Shown: positions 11,001 through 22,060 of the stretch, one piece after another | How positions within the stretch are numbered: the first letter of the stretch is position 1 | How the letters are laid out: each line of letters opens with the position of its first letter | NCBI GenBank assembly: GCA_031841125.1 | Contig: CM063106.1 | Location: 34,902,001-34,966,000 of the forward strand | Length of the DNA: 64,000 bases | Direction of reading: 5' to 3' | DNA from: Acanthococcus lagerstroemiae | Taxonomy: Eukaryota > Arthropoda > Insecta > Hemiptera > Eriococcidae | Program-made: the position numbers and the translations under genes | The notes under the pieces: generated by a model | Seen by the model: only the letters and a program-made list of their open reading frames with translations | Told to the model about the DNA's origin: nothing | Databases searched by the model: none

Positions 11001-13110
11001 GTTTCACAGGTGTAGTCAGAAAGTAGTTAAAGTTCCAAAATGACATTTGAGAGATGAGTTTGTTCAGCTATTAAATTTCAGAACTAACTCCTAAATATTG
11101 AGGATTGACATATGGGCGTAGCCAGACTTGGTGAGTTAAAAAAAAAACAATAAATCAATAATAATATATACACATGTAATCACGCGACAAATGCCATGTA
11201 GCCATATTTATATAATTTCAGTCGCTATCTATTGGGGCGAGCGTCCCAGTTTGCCAACTGTCTTTAAATTTTGGGTAAGATTGCTCTGTCATCCCTAACT
11301 GAGACACTCTTTGGGGATGAAGGAAAACTGAATACGAATTCTGTTTGTGTCAGCTAATTTCTTGTCAATGACGGCATTTCCTTGTAACTTTCTCGTACAT
11401 AATAAATGAAAATTTTTAGAAAATTTTGTAACTCCCTATCAATATACCATACAATTTTATCTCTTGGAGGAGGGGACGGGCTCTGTCATAAAGATGACAT
11501 AAGACTCTTCAATGTTAGTTCAAGAATTTAAGACGTCTCTGTACTTCTTTCAGAAGCTTTACCGCTTCATCAAACTTGTTGAAGGCTCGCTAAAACTGGT
11601 CTGACCTCGTAAGTGACTGTGTAACTTTTCCAGACTTGATTAAGGCTCTTTAAAACATGATAAAGAATTTCATATTCGTGTAAAGCTATAGTTAAGATTC
11701 ATATAAGATGGTAAGACTTGTATGTAATGTTTTAAATTTTCTGGGGGGGGGGGAGAGTAGGAATTTCTTCTACTTGCACTTGTGATTATGTGTCTCAATT
11801 CGGGGTTACCAGATGTACGAAATTTATGGGTTTTTTCTGGAAATACGGATAGATGAGCATAAAACCTTCATAGGCGCAAACAGGAGGGAAGAGAGCTTGA
11901 CCTCCAATCCTCTGAAAGTCTCCGACAAACTGAAAAATTATACGAGCGACTGAATTTATAGCATTATTTTGATATTTGTTAGTCTTCACGTGAGCCCTTA
12001 TCCCATTCAAGGTCGGCTATTTACGCTTATCAAAATTCACAAAACGTACGAAAATTCAAAAAATTGTGAAAATACAATTTTTTTTGCCTAGGACGATGCA
12101 AGCTCCACCGGCGTGTGGGATAAGAATGGGTCAAAATGTTGATTTGGTGTAAAAATTCTTCAAGCAAACCAAAAAAACAGTTCAACGCCTTGTATATTTT
12201 GCCGACTTTTGGCTGGTCCACATTTTCGAAAATTTGAATTTATACGACGCGACTTTCCAAATAAGTTCCAATAAATAAAAAATTTTCGCAAAGTTTCAGC
12301 TCGATCGGGTAAGGGGAACACATGTTGCAAGCCCGCATCCCTTGTCTCACGGGAAAATATTTTCTCATTAAATTGTGTTTTCCTCAGCCTGTAATATCAT
12401 TAAAAATATACAAATACAAAAGTTTTAGATTAACGTTTAGGTAGTACTGTTCAAATTTTGTTTGTAGCGTTTTGAGTTGATGGCTTCCATTGAGAGGGGA
12501 ATGAAATGGGGGCTGAAAGTGGGTCAACCAATTTTTGAGTCTTTTCCTCGATATTAGATTCAATTTATATGTTTCTTGGGACGTTGAATCTGTTTTTGAA
12601 GTTAGTTTTTCGTTTCGATTCTCCAAGATGCTACTAGAGAGGGCTAAACCATTCTTGGTCTATTTTTAAGATGGTAGTCGATTTACAGGTTTTAAGGTCG
12701 TAAAATTTGTTTTCAAGGCTCGTTTTGGTTTCGGTTCACTGGGGTGTCAGTTCAGGGGGTTAAATCCCCACTCGGTCGTTTTTTCAAGATATAACTCAAA
12801 TGAACGTTAGCTGTCAGCAGTGGCATCCCACGGGGTCGGAACTAAAAAATAAGACCAAACGGGGAATCGGTGACCTTGAAAACCTGTACATGAACTACCA
12901 TCGCGAAGGGAAATCAATGATGGAGGTTCAGCCTCCTTTAGTAACGCCTTAAGAGGTCGAAAGAGAAAACTACCCTTAAAAATAGATTCAAAGATCCAAA
13001 AAACCTATAAACAGATCCAATATCGGGAAAAAGAATCAAACATTATAGGTCTTACTATAAAACCCATGTGAGCCTCTTCGGAGCCATCTACCCGAAGCGC
13101 TTCATACCAA
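11000..13110. other. Repeat fragments; no gene
   Basis: AAGACT/AGTCTT-type repeats lie at 11510-11720. A stretch at about 12255-12350 with AAAGTTTCAGCTCGATCGG resembles the middle of the composite hAT element at 18971-20180, so it is a distant relic. The remainder has no recognised signal; open frames of 63-80 codons are unsupported. Confidence 0.35.
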
Positions 13111-13117
13111 ATTTGAA

Positions 13118-13562
13118 GCCAAAGAGTACCCGCAGGAATTTTTAACTCAGCAGTTGGGAAACTTTACCATTTTAGTCGGGTAAAGTTGAAAAATCCAATA
13201 AGTCAAAAGATTTTTTTTGCTTTTGTACTTGGGAATTGAGTTGCGAAGTTGTGAAGTTGGGAAAATACAACAAATCAACAACAGGTTTTTCTTCTTTTGC
13301 TTTGATACTTGGGAATTTTGAATTGAGTCAGTTGAAAAAATCCAACAAGTCAAAGGTTTTTTTTTCATGCATTTTATATGCTTTTACTACTGGGTATACT
13401 TGAGCGAAACCGTAACGGAAAACCTAATGAAATACCTAACGCTCCCCGATACAAATTCAGTGGTTGACATTTCCGTGGAAATTTTTGATTTTATATGTAC
13501 TTGGGAATTTTAAGTTGAGTCAGTTGGGACTTTCACAATTTTGACACCCCCTCCCCCAGAAG
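13118..13562. mobile_element. Truncated copy of the CAGGGACGTAC MITE with an insert
   Basis: The segment shares with 6111-6469 the blocks CAGCAGTTGGGAAA, TTTACCATTTTAGTC, AATCCAATAAGTCAAAAG and GTTGGGACTTTCACAAT in the same order. Outer termini are lost on both sides. About 120 bp at 13367-13490 is foreign; it contains TGGGTATACTTGAGCG, also found inverted near 8300. No coding capacity. Confidence 0.7.
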
Positions 13563-13823
13563 GAACTAAAAATAATAATAAAATTTAATATATTTTTTCA
13601 TAAGAAGGGGAGGCGCTTGCGGTACGTGTTTCCCTTGCTTGATTGAGCTGAAACTATCTGGGGATTTTTATTTATTTTATTGGAATCCATCTAGGGGCTC
13701 GCGTTTTAATTTGAAAAAAATTTTACCAAGAGTAAATAAGAACCACCCTAGCCGACGTATGTCCAAAATTCCGATCTCCAACTCGGTACACAAATTTGTT
13801 ACCTCTTCATATACTAAAAAAGT

Positions 13824-14440
13824 AAAATCCGCCGCCGCCACCACCGCCACCTGGGAGAAAAACCCACTGCAGGTCGCCTACCCTGCTCCTTAATTGCTCA
13901 TTTCTCTAGGGGTAGCCTGCCCTTGGGAGGGGGTTCATGGTGGAGGAGGGAGCTTAATAAAATCCGCCGCCGCCACCGCCTCCGCGAGAAAAAAACCAAG
14001 TGCGTGTTACCTACCCGGCCCCTTAATTGCTCATTTATCCAGGAATTGCCTACCCTTCGGAGGGGGTTCATGGTGGTGGAGGGAAATTGGGGGAGGAAGG
14101 TCGCGGTAAAGGACGAGGAGGAGTTGTGGTGGGGGAGGGATCTCTATACAGTAAACAGTAAGAGCCACCTTCTCCTTCCCCTTCTGGGAATAAATTTCTG
14201 GTGGCCTCCCCTGTACCTTAATCTCACGTTTCGGCAGAGGTATCCTACCCCGGGGGGCTTCTCGGTGGAGGTGGGAGCTTCTAGAGAAGGAGGACGGCCA
14301 CGCAGAAGAAGGGCGTCGCGGTAGGCGAGCAGAAGCATGGTGGGGGGAAGTGACTGTGATGGAAGGAAACAGCTGTGGTGGGGATTGGCAGAGGGTAGCC
14401 CACCCCAGGGGGGTCCTTGGTGTAGGAGAGAGCTCGTGGA
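13824..14440 (+). repeat. GC-rich minisatellite, ~134-bp unit, about four decaying copies
   Basis: Units starting AAAATCCGCCGCCGCCACC at 13824 and about 13957 share CCTTAATTGCTCATTT and GGAGGGGGTTCATGGTGG at the same offsets. Two more diverged units follow, with recurring GGTGGAGGTGGGAGCT near 14260 and CCTTGGTGTAGGAGAGAGCT near 14417. It is an isolated GC-rich island in AT-rich DNA. Open frames of 113-153 codons exist on both strands because of the composition; they overlap and share no known motif, so I do not call them genes. Confidence 0.75.
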
Positions 14441-14449
14441 TGGTGTAGC

Positions 14450-16670
14450 GCCGTGTTGTTTTCGTATAATTCTCTTCCAGCTCACGAAACACTGCAGGCC
14501 GAAGCGAGTGACGGCGGGGGTTGAATCGCGAAGCGGCTAGTGAGCGAAGCCCTCCTAGTTATGATTATTTTCGTAACCCTCTTTTCGTCATGCTCCAGAG
14601 TAACGCTTTTTCATTTTGAGTGTCGAAGTAAAGACCCGAAAATGTCTGTAGCAAGATTTCCCGAAAAGCTAGATGTCCTGCCCAAATTTCGGAATAAGAT
14701 CCCAAGAAGAAAAAACTCCTTCCCAGGATCTCACCTGTGGGAAATTTGCCTATAGTAGATTGCCGACTGAGGGGGCTAATAACTCATAATAACGAACGTT
14801 TAGCCTACTATCACCATACTCATAGGTGTTTAATCACAGACTACCACCTAGCCCCACAAGAGTCTGGGCGAGTCCACGACGACCCCTGCTCCCAGTGTAC
14901 TTCATTAACGAAGTAATGCTGAAAGACCTGAGCCATCAGAATGGACGTAAGTACTTGGGAACCCACTCTTCATGTCCCTGAATGAAAAGAGGTCCACCAA
15001 AGGGAAAATTAATTTTGAAAAAGTCCAGGGATGCCACGTACCATAAATTAAGCACTAACATGATGGTACGTCCACGCATTTTCGATAAATAAACTAAAAA
15101 GATAAAGTTGTTCCAAATTCACCTCACTGAAATTATTAGAGTCATGTCACACAGCACAAGAATACGTGTATTCTAAATTGAAAAAATAAAATTCAAATAA
15201 AAAATTCATAACAGAGAAATAATCGATAAAATAATCAATGGGAATTCTGAAAATCCATAAAAGAAAAATAATAATATAAAATACGGCTCAATGGAGTACT
15301 CGATGGCTTCATAAAATAAACATGGAGCCAGTGGCTCTTACTTCGCGATACGTCTAATTCGTACGCGGTCAAAAAATAGATGCCCTCCAATAGGGGCTCG
15401 AATTTAAGCATTAATAAATATTACAATCAGACTGCATTTGAATGATAACAATGTGGAAATAGGGTCCTCTCTCCCCTAAAATTTAGAATAAATAAACAAA
15501 CTCAGCAACAATGGCTGGCAAATGAAATTGGCCAAAAAATATTCGACTTGGAAATGTGAAATCAAAAAACCAATCCACAGGGAGTCCCCTTCTCCCGAGG
15601 ACATATTCAAATTTAGAGATTTGAGCTACAAATCTTGATTTAAGAACTCGATGAGCCTCAGAGCTTTTTGAAACGATCGCTTTCGATGGTCACAGATTTG
15701 GTGACGACTGCTGCGTCTTGAACTGATATTGGTCTCACAGAACCCTAAATTTTGAAGCACCCCCCTGAACGAGCAGGAACCAGGATACTGAGCCTCTGCG
15801 TGATTTCCGCGTAGGCTTTTCACTAAATTTAGAATCGAACAAAAAGGGGGGGAGGCGGAATAAACAAAAATAAAATGGAATACTTTTTGATTCGAAAATT
15901 TTGAGAAACCCAGATCGAAAGTAAAGGGAATTTCTATTCCGCGCCCTTTCTGGATCATACACGCGGGTTGAAAGGGCGTCGGCTCCCTGGTAAGCACGAA
16001 TCTCTTAAGGCTAGCACTCGCAAAATCGCACTATCACGGGTCGATAATAAAAACAAAAATAAGGTACTTTAACTAGCATTTCAGCTAAATACCAAAAGGA
16101 CTCAAATTGGAGTTACGTGTCAATGCTGGAAAAACTCTGGAACGTTAAAGTACGTATGGTCTGCGAAGCGAGATGATGGGTCTAGATCTGCGAAGTGGGC
16201 CACTGCTACAAATCCTCCAGCAACTCGACGATAGATGACAAGGTGCAGGAACGAACTGAAAAATAACATAGCACAGTAACTTGTTCCAAAACTCCAATTT
16301 GAGGCGAATGTGAATCACCTACAGCACATTTCTATCACATGTAGAAGACTCATTACCCAAGTTACGAAGCTGCTCACCCTACTGAAACGAAAAATCAATA
16401 AATTTTGGCTGGAATCCTCTTAGGAAAGATGTTCCTAGGAAAAACTCAATTTTGCCCACTTGATTCGAAAACTGGAACGAAATACGAAATCCAAAATGAG
16501 GGGAGCTCGGCTTACAATATAAACACTCATAATAATCGAAAATTATCGGACTAAGGTACGCAATCTGACATAAAAATGAACAAATAAAACGTAATGCTTA
16601 GCCGACACTGGAAGGTCCTGGAGCCATTGGCAGCGGATTCGATGACATAGGCCTCATGATCTTGCCTCGG
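14450..16670. other. Unassigned sequence with one repeat relic
   Basis: At 14575-14650 there is a single GTCATGCTCCAGAGTAACGC unit of the family at 21841-22060. The rest is AT-rich with no recognised domain. The 123-codon minus frame at 15626-15997 has no motif I recognise and low-complexity neighbours. Confidence 0.35.
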
Positions 16671-16676
16671 GGCGGC

Positions 16677-17651
16677 GGGTACAGGACAACTCGCCACCAG
16701 CAAACTCGCCGAAGGTGATTCATCACCCGGACAATTCGCCGCCGAGACATGTCGCCACCCATATAAGTAATCGCCACCAAAATTTTTCACTTTTTTTTTC
16801 ATAGCTTGTATGATACAATACTCTCTCTTAACCATAAAGAAGAAATTGAAAAAATTGATTTATTCGTTTAAGTAGGTCTATTACATTTTAAAATTAATGA
16901 ATCCTGGCTTAAAATCACAGTTATTAAAAAGAAAAATTAATCGGACATTAAATTGTAGGCGATACCTCGCAAATAATCTAACATATGTGCACTATCTTCC
17001 TCGAATGATGACACTTTTTGTAACAAGCTGGTGTCCACTTCTGCATACTTCTTTCGTTTTGCTAGTGGTCCCTCTCCTCGATTCAATTCTTCGAAATATA
17101 TGTCACGACTTTTTTGGATACGACGTAGGGCAGAAATAAATTTCCAAATTGGGGGGTGACTTACACCCATTTCATATTGAAGCCGGCGGTGGGAAGATTC
17201 TGTATAATTATTTGATCGGTAACTACCGTCTTGTGTACGATTATAAACATTCCACCAAGACTGATGAAAAATTGGTATTTTTCGGCCTCTGCGATTTAAT
17301 CTACCGATGTAATAATCTTCAAAATATATTTACTAACTGAGAAGGGGTATAAAAATCCAGTTCCAATTCGGACGAAAATGGAGGGAAAAAGATAAACATC
17401 GATGTATAATATGGAGGGGCAAAATACGATAGCGATAGATAGTCGCTTCTAATGAAGCTGCAATACGATAACCAAAATGCCGCAGGTTCGTACAGGTAGA
17501 GAGAGAAAAATTGAAATCGACACGTGTTTTATTTTCCTAATACATAATAATTATGGTCGGCGAAATGTCCGGGCGGCGAATCGGCGGTGGCAAAATGTTC
17601 GAGCGGCGAATCGGCGGCGGCGAGTTGGCCGCGGCGAATTGCCCTGTTCCC
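16677..17651 (-). mobile_element. MULE (Mutator-like) element, internally deleted, 9-bp TSD
   Basis: The ends GGGTACAGGACAACTCGCC and (reverse complement of right) GGGAACAGGGCAATTCGCC match. Flanks CGGGGCGGC (16668-16676) and CGTGGCGGC (17652-17660) are a 9-bp TSD with one mismatch, the MULE hallmark. Both termini carry repeated words of the type ACAATTCGCCG: four on the left to about 16760, six on the right from about 17555. The element keeps the end of a transposase gene on the minus strand but has lost the rest. Three further members are at 50834, 56564 and 63403. Confidence 0.88.
16937..17335 (-). pseudogene. MULE transposase, C-terminal fragment
   Basis: Minus-strand translation gives YFEDYYIGRLNRRG, then WWNVYNRTQDGSYRSNN, then HPPIWKFISALRRIQK, a KRKKY block, and DYLRGIAYNL before the stop at 16937. 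This order is that of the C-terminal part of MULE/FLYWCH-associated transposases common in insects and other invertebrates. The catalytic DDE region and N-terminus are missing: an in-frame stop lies at about 17336. The stop codon is ~260 bp from the left terminus. It acted in cut-and-paste transposition when whole; now it is a dead fragment. Confidence 0.88.
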
Positions 17652-17660
17652 CGTGGCGGC

Positions 17661-18479
17661 ATGGTTTGGATCGAATCGCGCCGTAGATCAGTCTGGACTT
17701 GGACATCCTGATACTGGAAACACGATTTCTCGACACGGTGAACACTTTGTGGAGACCCAGATCATGATTGAACCAAAAGAAACCGAAAATGTCACTGCTG
17801 GACAATGCTTATAGCATGCCTTCTCATTTCACCATGTGGTTGGCTCAGCGAAGAGATCCAAAAAATGAGACTGTGGCGTTTCAGTTCTGTCACTTTACGG
17901 CGATACAATACTTCGAACAACCGGAAATGCCGTCAAATTTCGAATTTTGAGAACAAAATAACCGAATATAACTTCCAAAAATGAGTGACACGTTCTCAAA
18001 CTAAGCAAGTATTACGCGATGTACGAAGCCTTTCACGTAGGCGAAAATCTGCAGCGAGATACATAACGGTAAATTGGTACTGGTAGTAGCTCAAGAACCG
18101 AAATGAACCATGCTGCAATTTTCAGCTCAGTGCATCGTTTCGTTATCTGTATTACTCCGCCGACTAGTCTACTGATTTATTATCATTCCATCCCTCCACC
18201 CCTTACCATCTGCGGAATAGTAAGGGCCCGAGAGATGGAAAGAGACGTCGACTTTTGATAGCATTATGTCGAAAAACATAGTCCTTAGCATAGCCAATTC
18301 TTTCAGGAGAAAGCCTGTGCGGATGATTTCAAGTAAAACCGTGTGCTCACTCCAGGCGAGCGTCGTACTTAACTTATCACCGGGGAATTCTTTAAGCTGG
18401 CTACCTATGCAGTGAAATGAACAAGCATTACCTGTCCAAACTTAATTTTGAATATAATTTTGATATAGCTCTGTACGAG
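17661..18479. other. No recognised feature
   Basis: Unique-looking DNA between the MULE and the hAT element. Open frames of 60-84 codons at the left edge continue from the MULE terminus. No domain, tRNA or repeat found. Confidence 0.35.
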
Positions 18480-18970
18480 CGTCTCTGCAGAGGCGGATAG
18501 GTGAATTGAAAATAAGGGGGCCCTCTACAAATTTTGAAGCGGCCCAAAAATTTTTTTGCTCGACCCCATTTTATTTACACATAGTCTTTCAGGGTTCAAA
18601 AGAGCAAATGGTCACGTGGATACTCATTTTACAGTTTTCCCCCTTCTTTTATCTTTTCAATTAAGAAAATTGTTTTACTTCTTTGCGAAACGAAAAAAAG
18701 AAAATTAGTATGTTTATTAATAACAGAAATACCTAATACATAATATTATTTTAATAATTAGGAGGTCTATTAGAAATAAAAGATCACTTATCTAATATTA
18801 TAGGTTGCCCTAAAAAACTTGTTTACCAAACTAATTAATTTAACAATTTCCGAATACTTGAGGACGTATTCGTGAGGGCGTAAAGAACGTCCTAATTCTT
18901 TATTTCAGAGAGGATTTCTTTCGCGATATTTATAATCATAAGTGCATCCAAGTGATCATCTGTAAGTACC

Positions 18971-20180
18971 CAGGGGCGAAACTATAAGGGGGTGTGGGGG
19001 TTAACCCCCCCCCCCCCCCCAATAATTTGGCAGTCGGCAAATTTTGTAACTGTTAATTTGAAATTTTCATTTTTCATGAATGTTTATCTGTTTATTTCTT
19101 TTTCAATCAAAAAAAAATATTTCGATGAAAAATCGGCAACTTTTTAATTGTCGAAAATTTTGTCGTCGAATTTTTAGTTTTCAAAAAATATCTGTCGGCA
19201 TATTTTTCTTCTCCACCTCCCCAAACTGAAAGTCAAATTTCTTTTCTGAAAATGGAGTACCCTGGACTCCTGCCAGAGACTAGTCAGTCAAAAGCTGCGA
19301 AGGTTTCAAGCTGAGTGTCGATCGCTATATGAAAGGTTGAAACAAATTAGAAATGTGGAAGACACTAGAAAATCTGAAAGTCGGTAGCGACCGCTGAATT
19401 TCGAATTTTAATGAGTATTCTGTTTTTACTAGATTCTCTGTTTGATCCAGAGCCTAAAAGTTGAGAAAGTTGAACATTTTATTAAAATCTAAAAGTTGAA
19501 AGCAAAAAGATTTCTTTTCCAATGTCACAAGCTGAATCCGATAGCAAATGTTCTATTGTTTAATTTACGGGCTTGGTCCTGGTGAATATAGGAGGGAAAT
19601 CTGGAACAAAAGTCAAAACTCCATGTGTGTTTTCCACAATAATGAAAGGGAGCTTGAGGCACGAATTCCCCTAAACCGATTGACCTAAAACTTTGTAGGT
19701 TTTTTTTTTTTTAATGTTTATCTTTTGATTTTATTGGAACCAGTTTAGGAGATGAATCAGAGGAAATTCAGAAACAAATATCACCATGAGTAAATAACGA
19801 CTACCTTGATGTGTAAAGGAAATTGTGTGTTCCTCTCAAGTATTCTAACATCCTGCCAGCTTACCATCCCAGATTAGGGTATGCTCATGTGAGTGCTTGG
19901 GGGATAAGGTTTCAATGTGCATTTGCAGGGACGAAACTACGGGGGGGGGTGAAACACCCCTAGTAATTTGGTAGTCGGTATATTTTGAAACTGTTCATTT
20001 GAATTTTTCATTTACCAAGAACGTTCGTTTTTTTTTTTTTTTGTCAATTAAAAAGTATTTTTATTGAAAAATCGGTAAATTTTCAAATTAAAAAAAAATA
20101 GTTTTCATAAAATATTTGTCGGAAAATCGGAAAATTTTCCTTCTCCCCCCCCCCCAACTAAATGTCAAAATTCGCCTCTG
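18971..20180 (+). mobile_element. Composite hAT-like element, ~1.2 kb, perfect 8-bp TSD
   Basis: It starts CAGGGGCGAAACT and ends ATTCGCCTCTG; both flanks are TAAGTACC (18963-18970, 20181-20188). The two ends are not simple TIRs: ~278 bp at 18971-19248 and ~255 bp at 19926-20180 are the same MITE-like unit in direct orientation, around a 677-bp middle. Each unit has a poly-C or poly-G tract just inside its end and AAAATCGGCAA-like blocks. Further copies, reversed, are at 24534-27040 and within 59880-60322. It sits in the hAT transposase gene. Confidence 0.88.
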
Positions 20181-20717
20181 TAAGTACCGACCGTAATCTA
20201 TTCTTTATATGTTTCAAAATAGAAAAGGATCGGTTACAAGATACTTGTACAAAGGAAATGGTCAATAAAAATTTATAAGCTATGTATAAGGTTGGATACG
20301 CAAGCTTATAAAAGTTATACTTTTTTATGACTAGAAAACAACAGGCAGGACACTTTTCACAAATTTCTTTGCAACTGCTGGGTTGGGATTCAGCATCATC
20401 ACTATTACTACCGTTACTTTCTTCTTCATCGTCCAACAGACCTAGTTGATCAAAATCTTCTGCATGACAGTTTTTTAAGCTGCCCCATTTGCAAATAAAA
20501 TCTCTAAATTCTCCTTTGAAGTCTTGCAGGGTCGATTTCTTTCGAAATTTTTTAATATGGGAAAATAGATTTGTAAGCATTGATAATTGATCGTTATCCA
20601 ACCTATCCTTTAGCTCTGGAAATCGATTAGGATCCAAACAACTGAAATCGGCAAATACAACTTTGTGACTCTGAAATTTGTCCTTTATAGGTAGTTGATG
20701 AAATAGTGTCTTTTATT

Positions 20718-20872
20718 CACCCGCGGACTGGCAAGGGAACTGTAAAGGGGGAATACTGGTTGGGGCCCTTCATTTTCACCCCCATTCCTGGAACAAGTCA
20801 TATTTTGGGTGGGCCCGCAGTCCAAAGGGCCCGGCCGGGGATTCCCTCATTCCCCCAGCCAGTCCGCGGTTG
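20718..20872. mobile_element. 155-bp hAT-like MITE in the hAT transposase gene
   Basis: The left end CACCCGCGGACTGGC matches the reverse complement of the right end CAACCGCGGACTGGC at 14 of 15 positions. Flanks are identical CTTTTATT (20710-20717, 20873-20880). It is GC-rich, unlike its surroundings. Confidence 0.92.
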
Positions 20873-21529
20873 CTTTTATTTGTGTGAAGACCTCCTACGC
20901 GAAATTTGTCGTTTTCATTTGTTATTTGATTATCATTGTCCTCGTAATTGAACATTTTCTTCTTCATTCGTCGGCGTATTTTCGGAAGCTCGTCTTCTAT
21001 TTCAAAATCAATCTCAGGCTGAGCTTTTTCCAGTTCTTCATTCATCTTGGAAACATAAAACTTTGTTGAATGTAAAATAACTTCAAAGTCGCTTAATCCC
21101 TTTGCTAACTCTCTAATTGTATCTTCAACTATGTTATAAGCTTTCAACAAAGAGGATTTGTCTTTTCAAAAATGCGAAGAAAAATTTCCGCCGTGCGGAT
21201 TCTTTTGAAATTTAGAAAATTGTCCAAAAACGATTTTGCTTTTCCTCGGGCTTCCGCACAATACTCTGCAGGTATTCCAGCTATGTCATTTAAGATAACA
21301 AAAGTTCAAGCAACAATCCAGAGTCGATTATTTTAGTCTATAGTCTAATAATTTCACTGAGGAAATATTTTTTTCTAGCGAGGGCCAAGGGCTGCGGCCG
21401 TCAGCTGTACATTTTTACGTCGGAGCTATCCAATTGTTCAATTGAACCGGCCCGGCGGCCCATTACGCCAGCGGACCAGGGGGAAATTTCCCCTTTTCCC
21501 CCTGGGCCTACCCGCCCCTGCGTCTCTGT

Positions 21530-21840
21530 AATTGATCCGGTTCGTACAGGCTAGATGAGGTCTATCCACAATACGCCTATGTTCTAATGTGTATCGAGAA
21601 TTCGTTTCCCTTTCCGAAAACGTCACCAAGCTGTTCGGATTCAAAATAAACGTCGAAAATGTCCGACCGCATGCATTGTGCTGCTCAAAAACAATCGATC
21701 TCTCTAGTCCCAAACTCCTAGCTCGAGACTCTCAATAAGAAAAAATTGGCCCATCAATTTATCATGCTACATGTCAATATGAAAAAAGTCAGCCAGCTAG
21801 CCAGTCAGCCAGCCAGTCAGAGAGCCGAGTCAGTCCGTAA
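21530..21840. repeat. Short CCAGTCAGCCAG simple repeat and unassigned flank
   Basis: AGCCAGCTAGCCAGTCAGCC and similar words fill 21789-21830; the same words occur at 14-38 and again at 21885-21985. The 21530-21780 stretch holds no recognised feature. Confidence 0.5.
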
Positions 21841-22060
21841 CTTTATTTCTGTCACGCTCCAGAGTAACGCTTTTTTCCTTATCCAGCCAGCCTATAGCCA
21901 GATTACCGTAACGCTATTTTTGTGGCGCTCCAGAGTAACGCTTTTTTCCGTTGCCAGCCAGTCTAGCCAGCCAGCCTAGTCAGCGCGATTTTCGTAACGC
22001 TATTTTCGTGACGCTAAAAAATAACGCTTTTTTCCGTTTTGTGCCAAAGTAAAGACATAA
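21841..22060 (+). repeat. ~70-bp tandem repeat with CTCCAGAGTAACGCTTTTTT
   Basis: Three units carry GTCACGCTCCAGAGTAACGC, GTGGCGCTCCAGAGTAACGC and GTGACGCTAAAAAATAACGC, each followed by TTTTTTCC. They alternate with CCAGCC-type words. Single relatives occur at 14575-14650 and, reversed, at 7977-8150. Some units extend to a shared GTGCCAAAGTAAAGACATAA. Confidence 0.7.

Larger units (their letters stand above)
18892..21310 (-). pseudogene. hAT transposase, ZMYM1-like, C-terminal half, interrupted
   Basis: Read 5' to 3' on the minus strand: EYCAEARGKAKSFLDNF (about 21260), ETTI-type helix with RELAKGLSDFEVIL (21140-21080), a PKIRRRMKKKMFNYED block (20990-20940), the 155-bp insertion, HQLPIKDKFQ and DPNRFPELKDRL, an acidic/Cys stretch, then the hAT dimerisation region FVQVSCNRSFSILKHIKNRL (20250-20190). 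The frame breaks at the 1210-bp insertion and resumes beyond it as DDHLDALMIINIAKEILSEI to a stop at 18892. The N-terminal zinc finger and first catalytic part are absent. Two insertions make it non-functional. Confidence 0.9.
18488..21520 (-). mobile_element. hAT element (ZMYM1-like transposase) with two nested insertions
   Basis: The left end CAGAGGCGGATAGG matches the reverse complement of the right end, CAGGGGCGGGTAGG. The flanks are identical 8-mers CGTCTCTG (18480-18487, 21521-21528). Subtracting the insertions at 18971-20180 and 20718-20872 with their TSDs leaves about 1.65 kb, too short for a full hAT, so it had lost its 5' coding part. The transposase lies on the minus strand. Confidence 0.9.

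Noticed and set aside
14031..14492. 153-codon minus frame and overlapping 133- and 113-codon frames
   Set aside because: All lie in the GC-rich minisatellite, overlap each other on both strands and have no known motif; stop codons are simply rare at this composition.
20706..21069. Plus-strand frames of 81 and 86 codons
   Set aside because: They are antisense to the hAT transposase and cross the 155-bp MITE.
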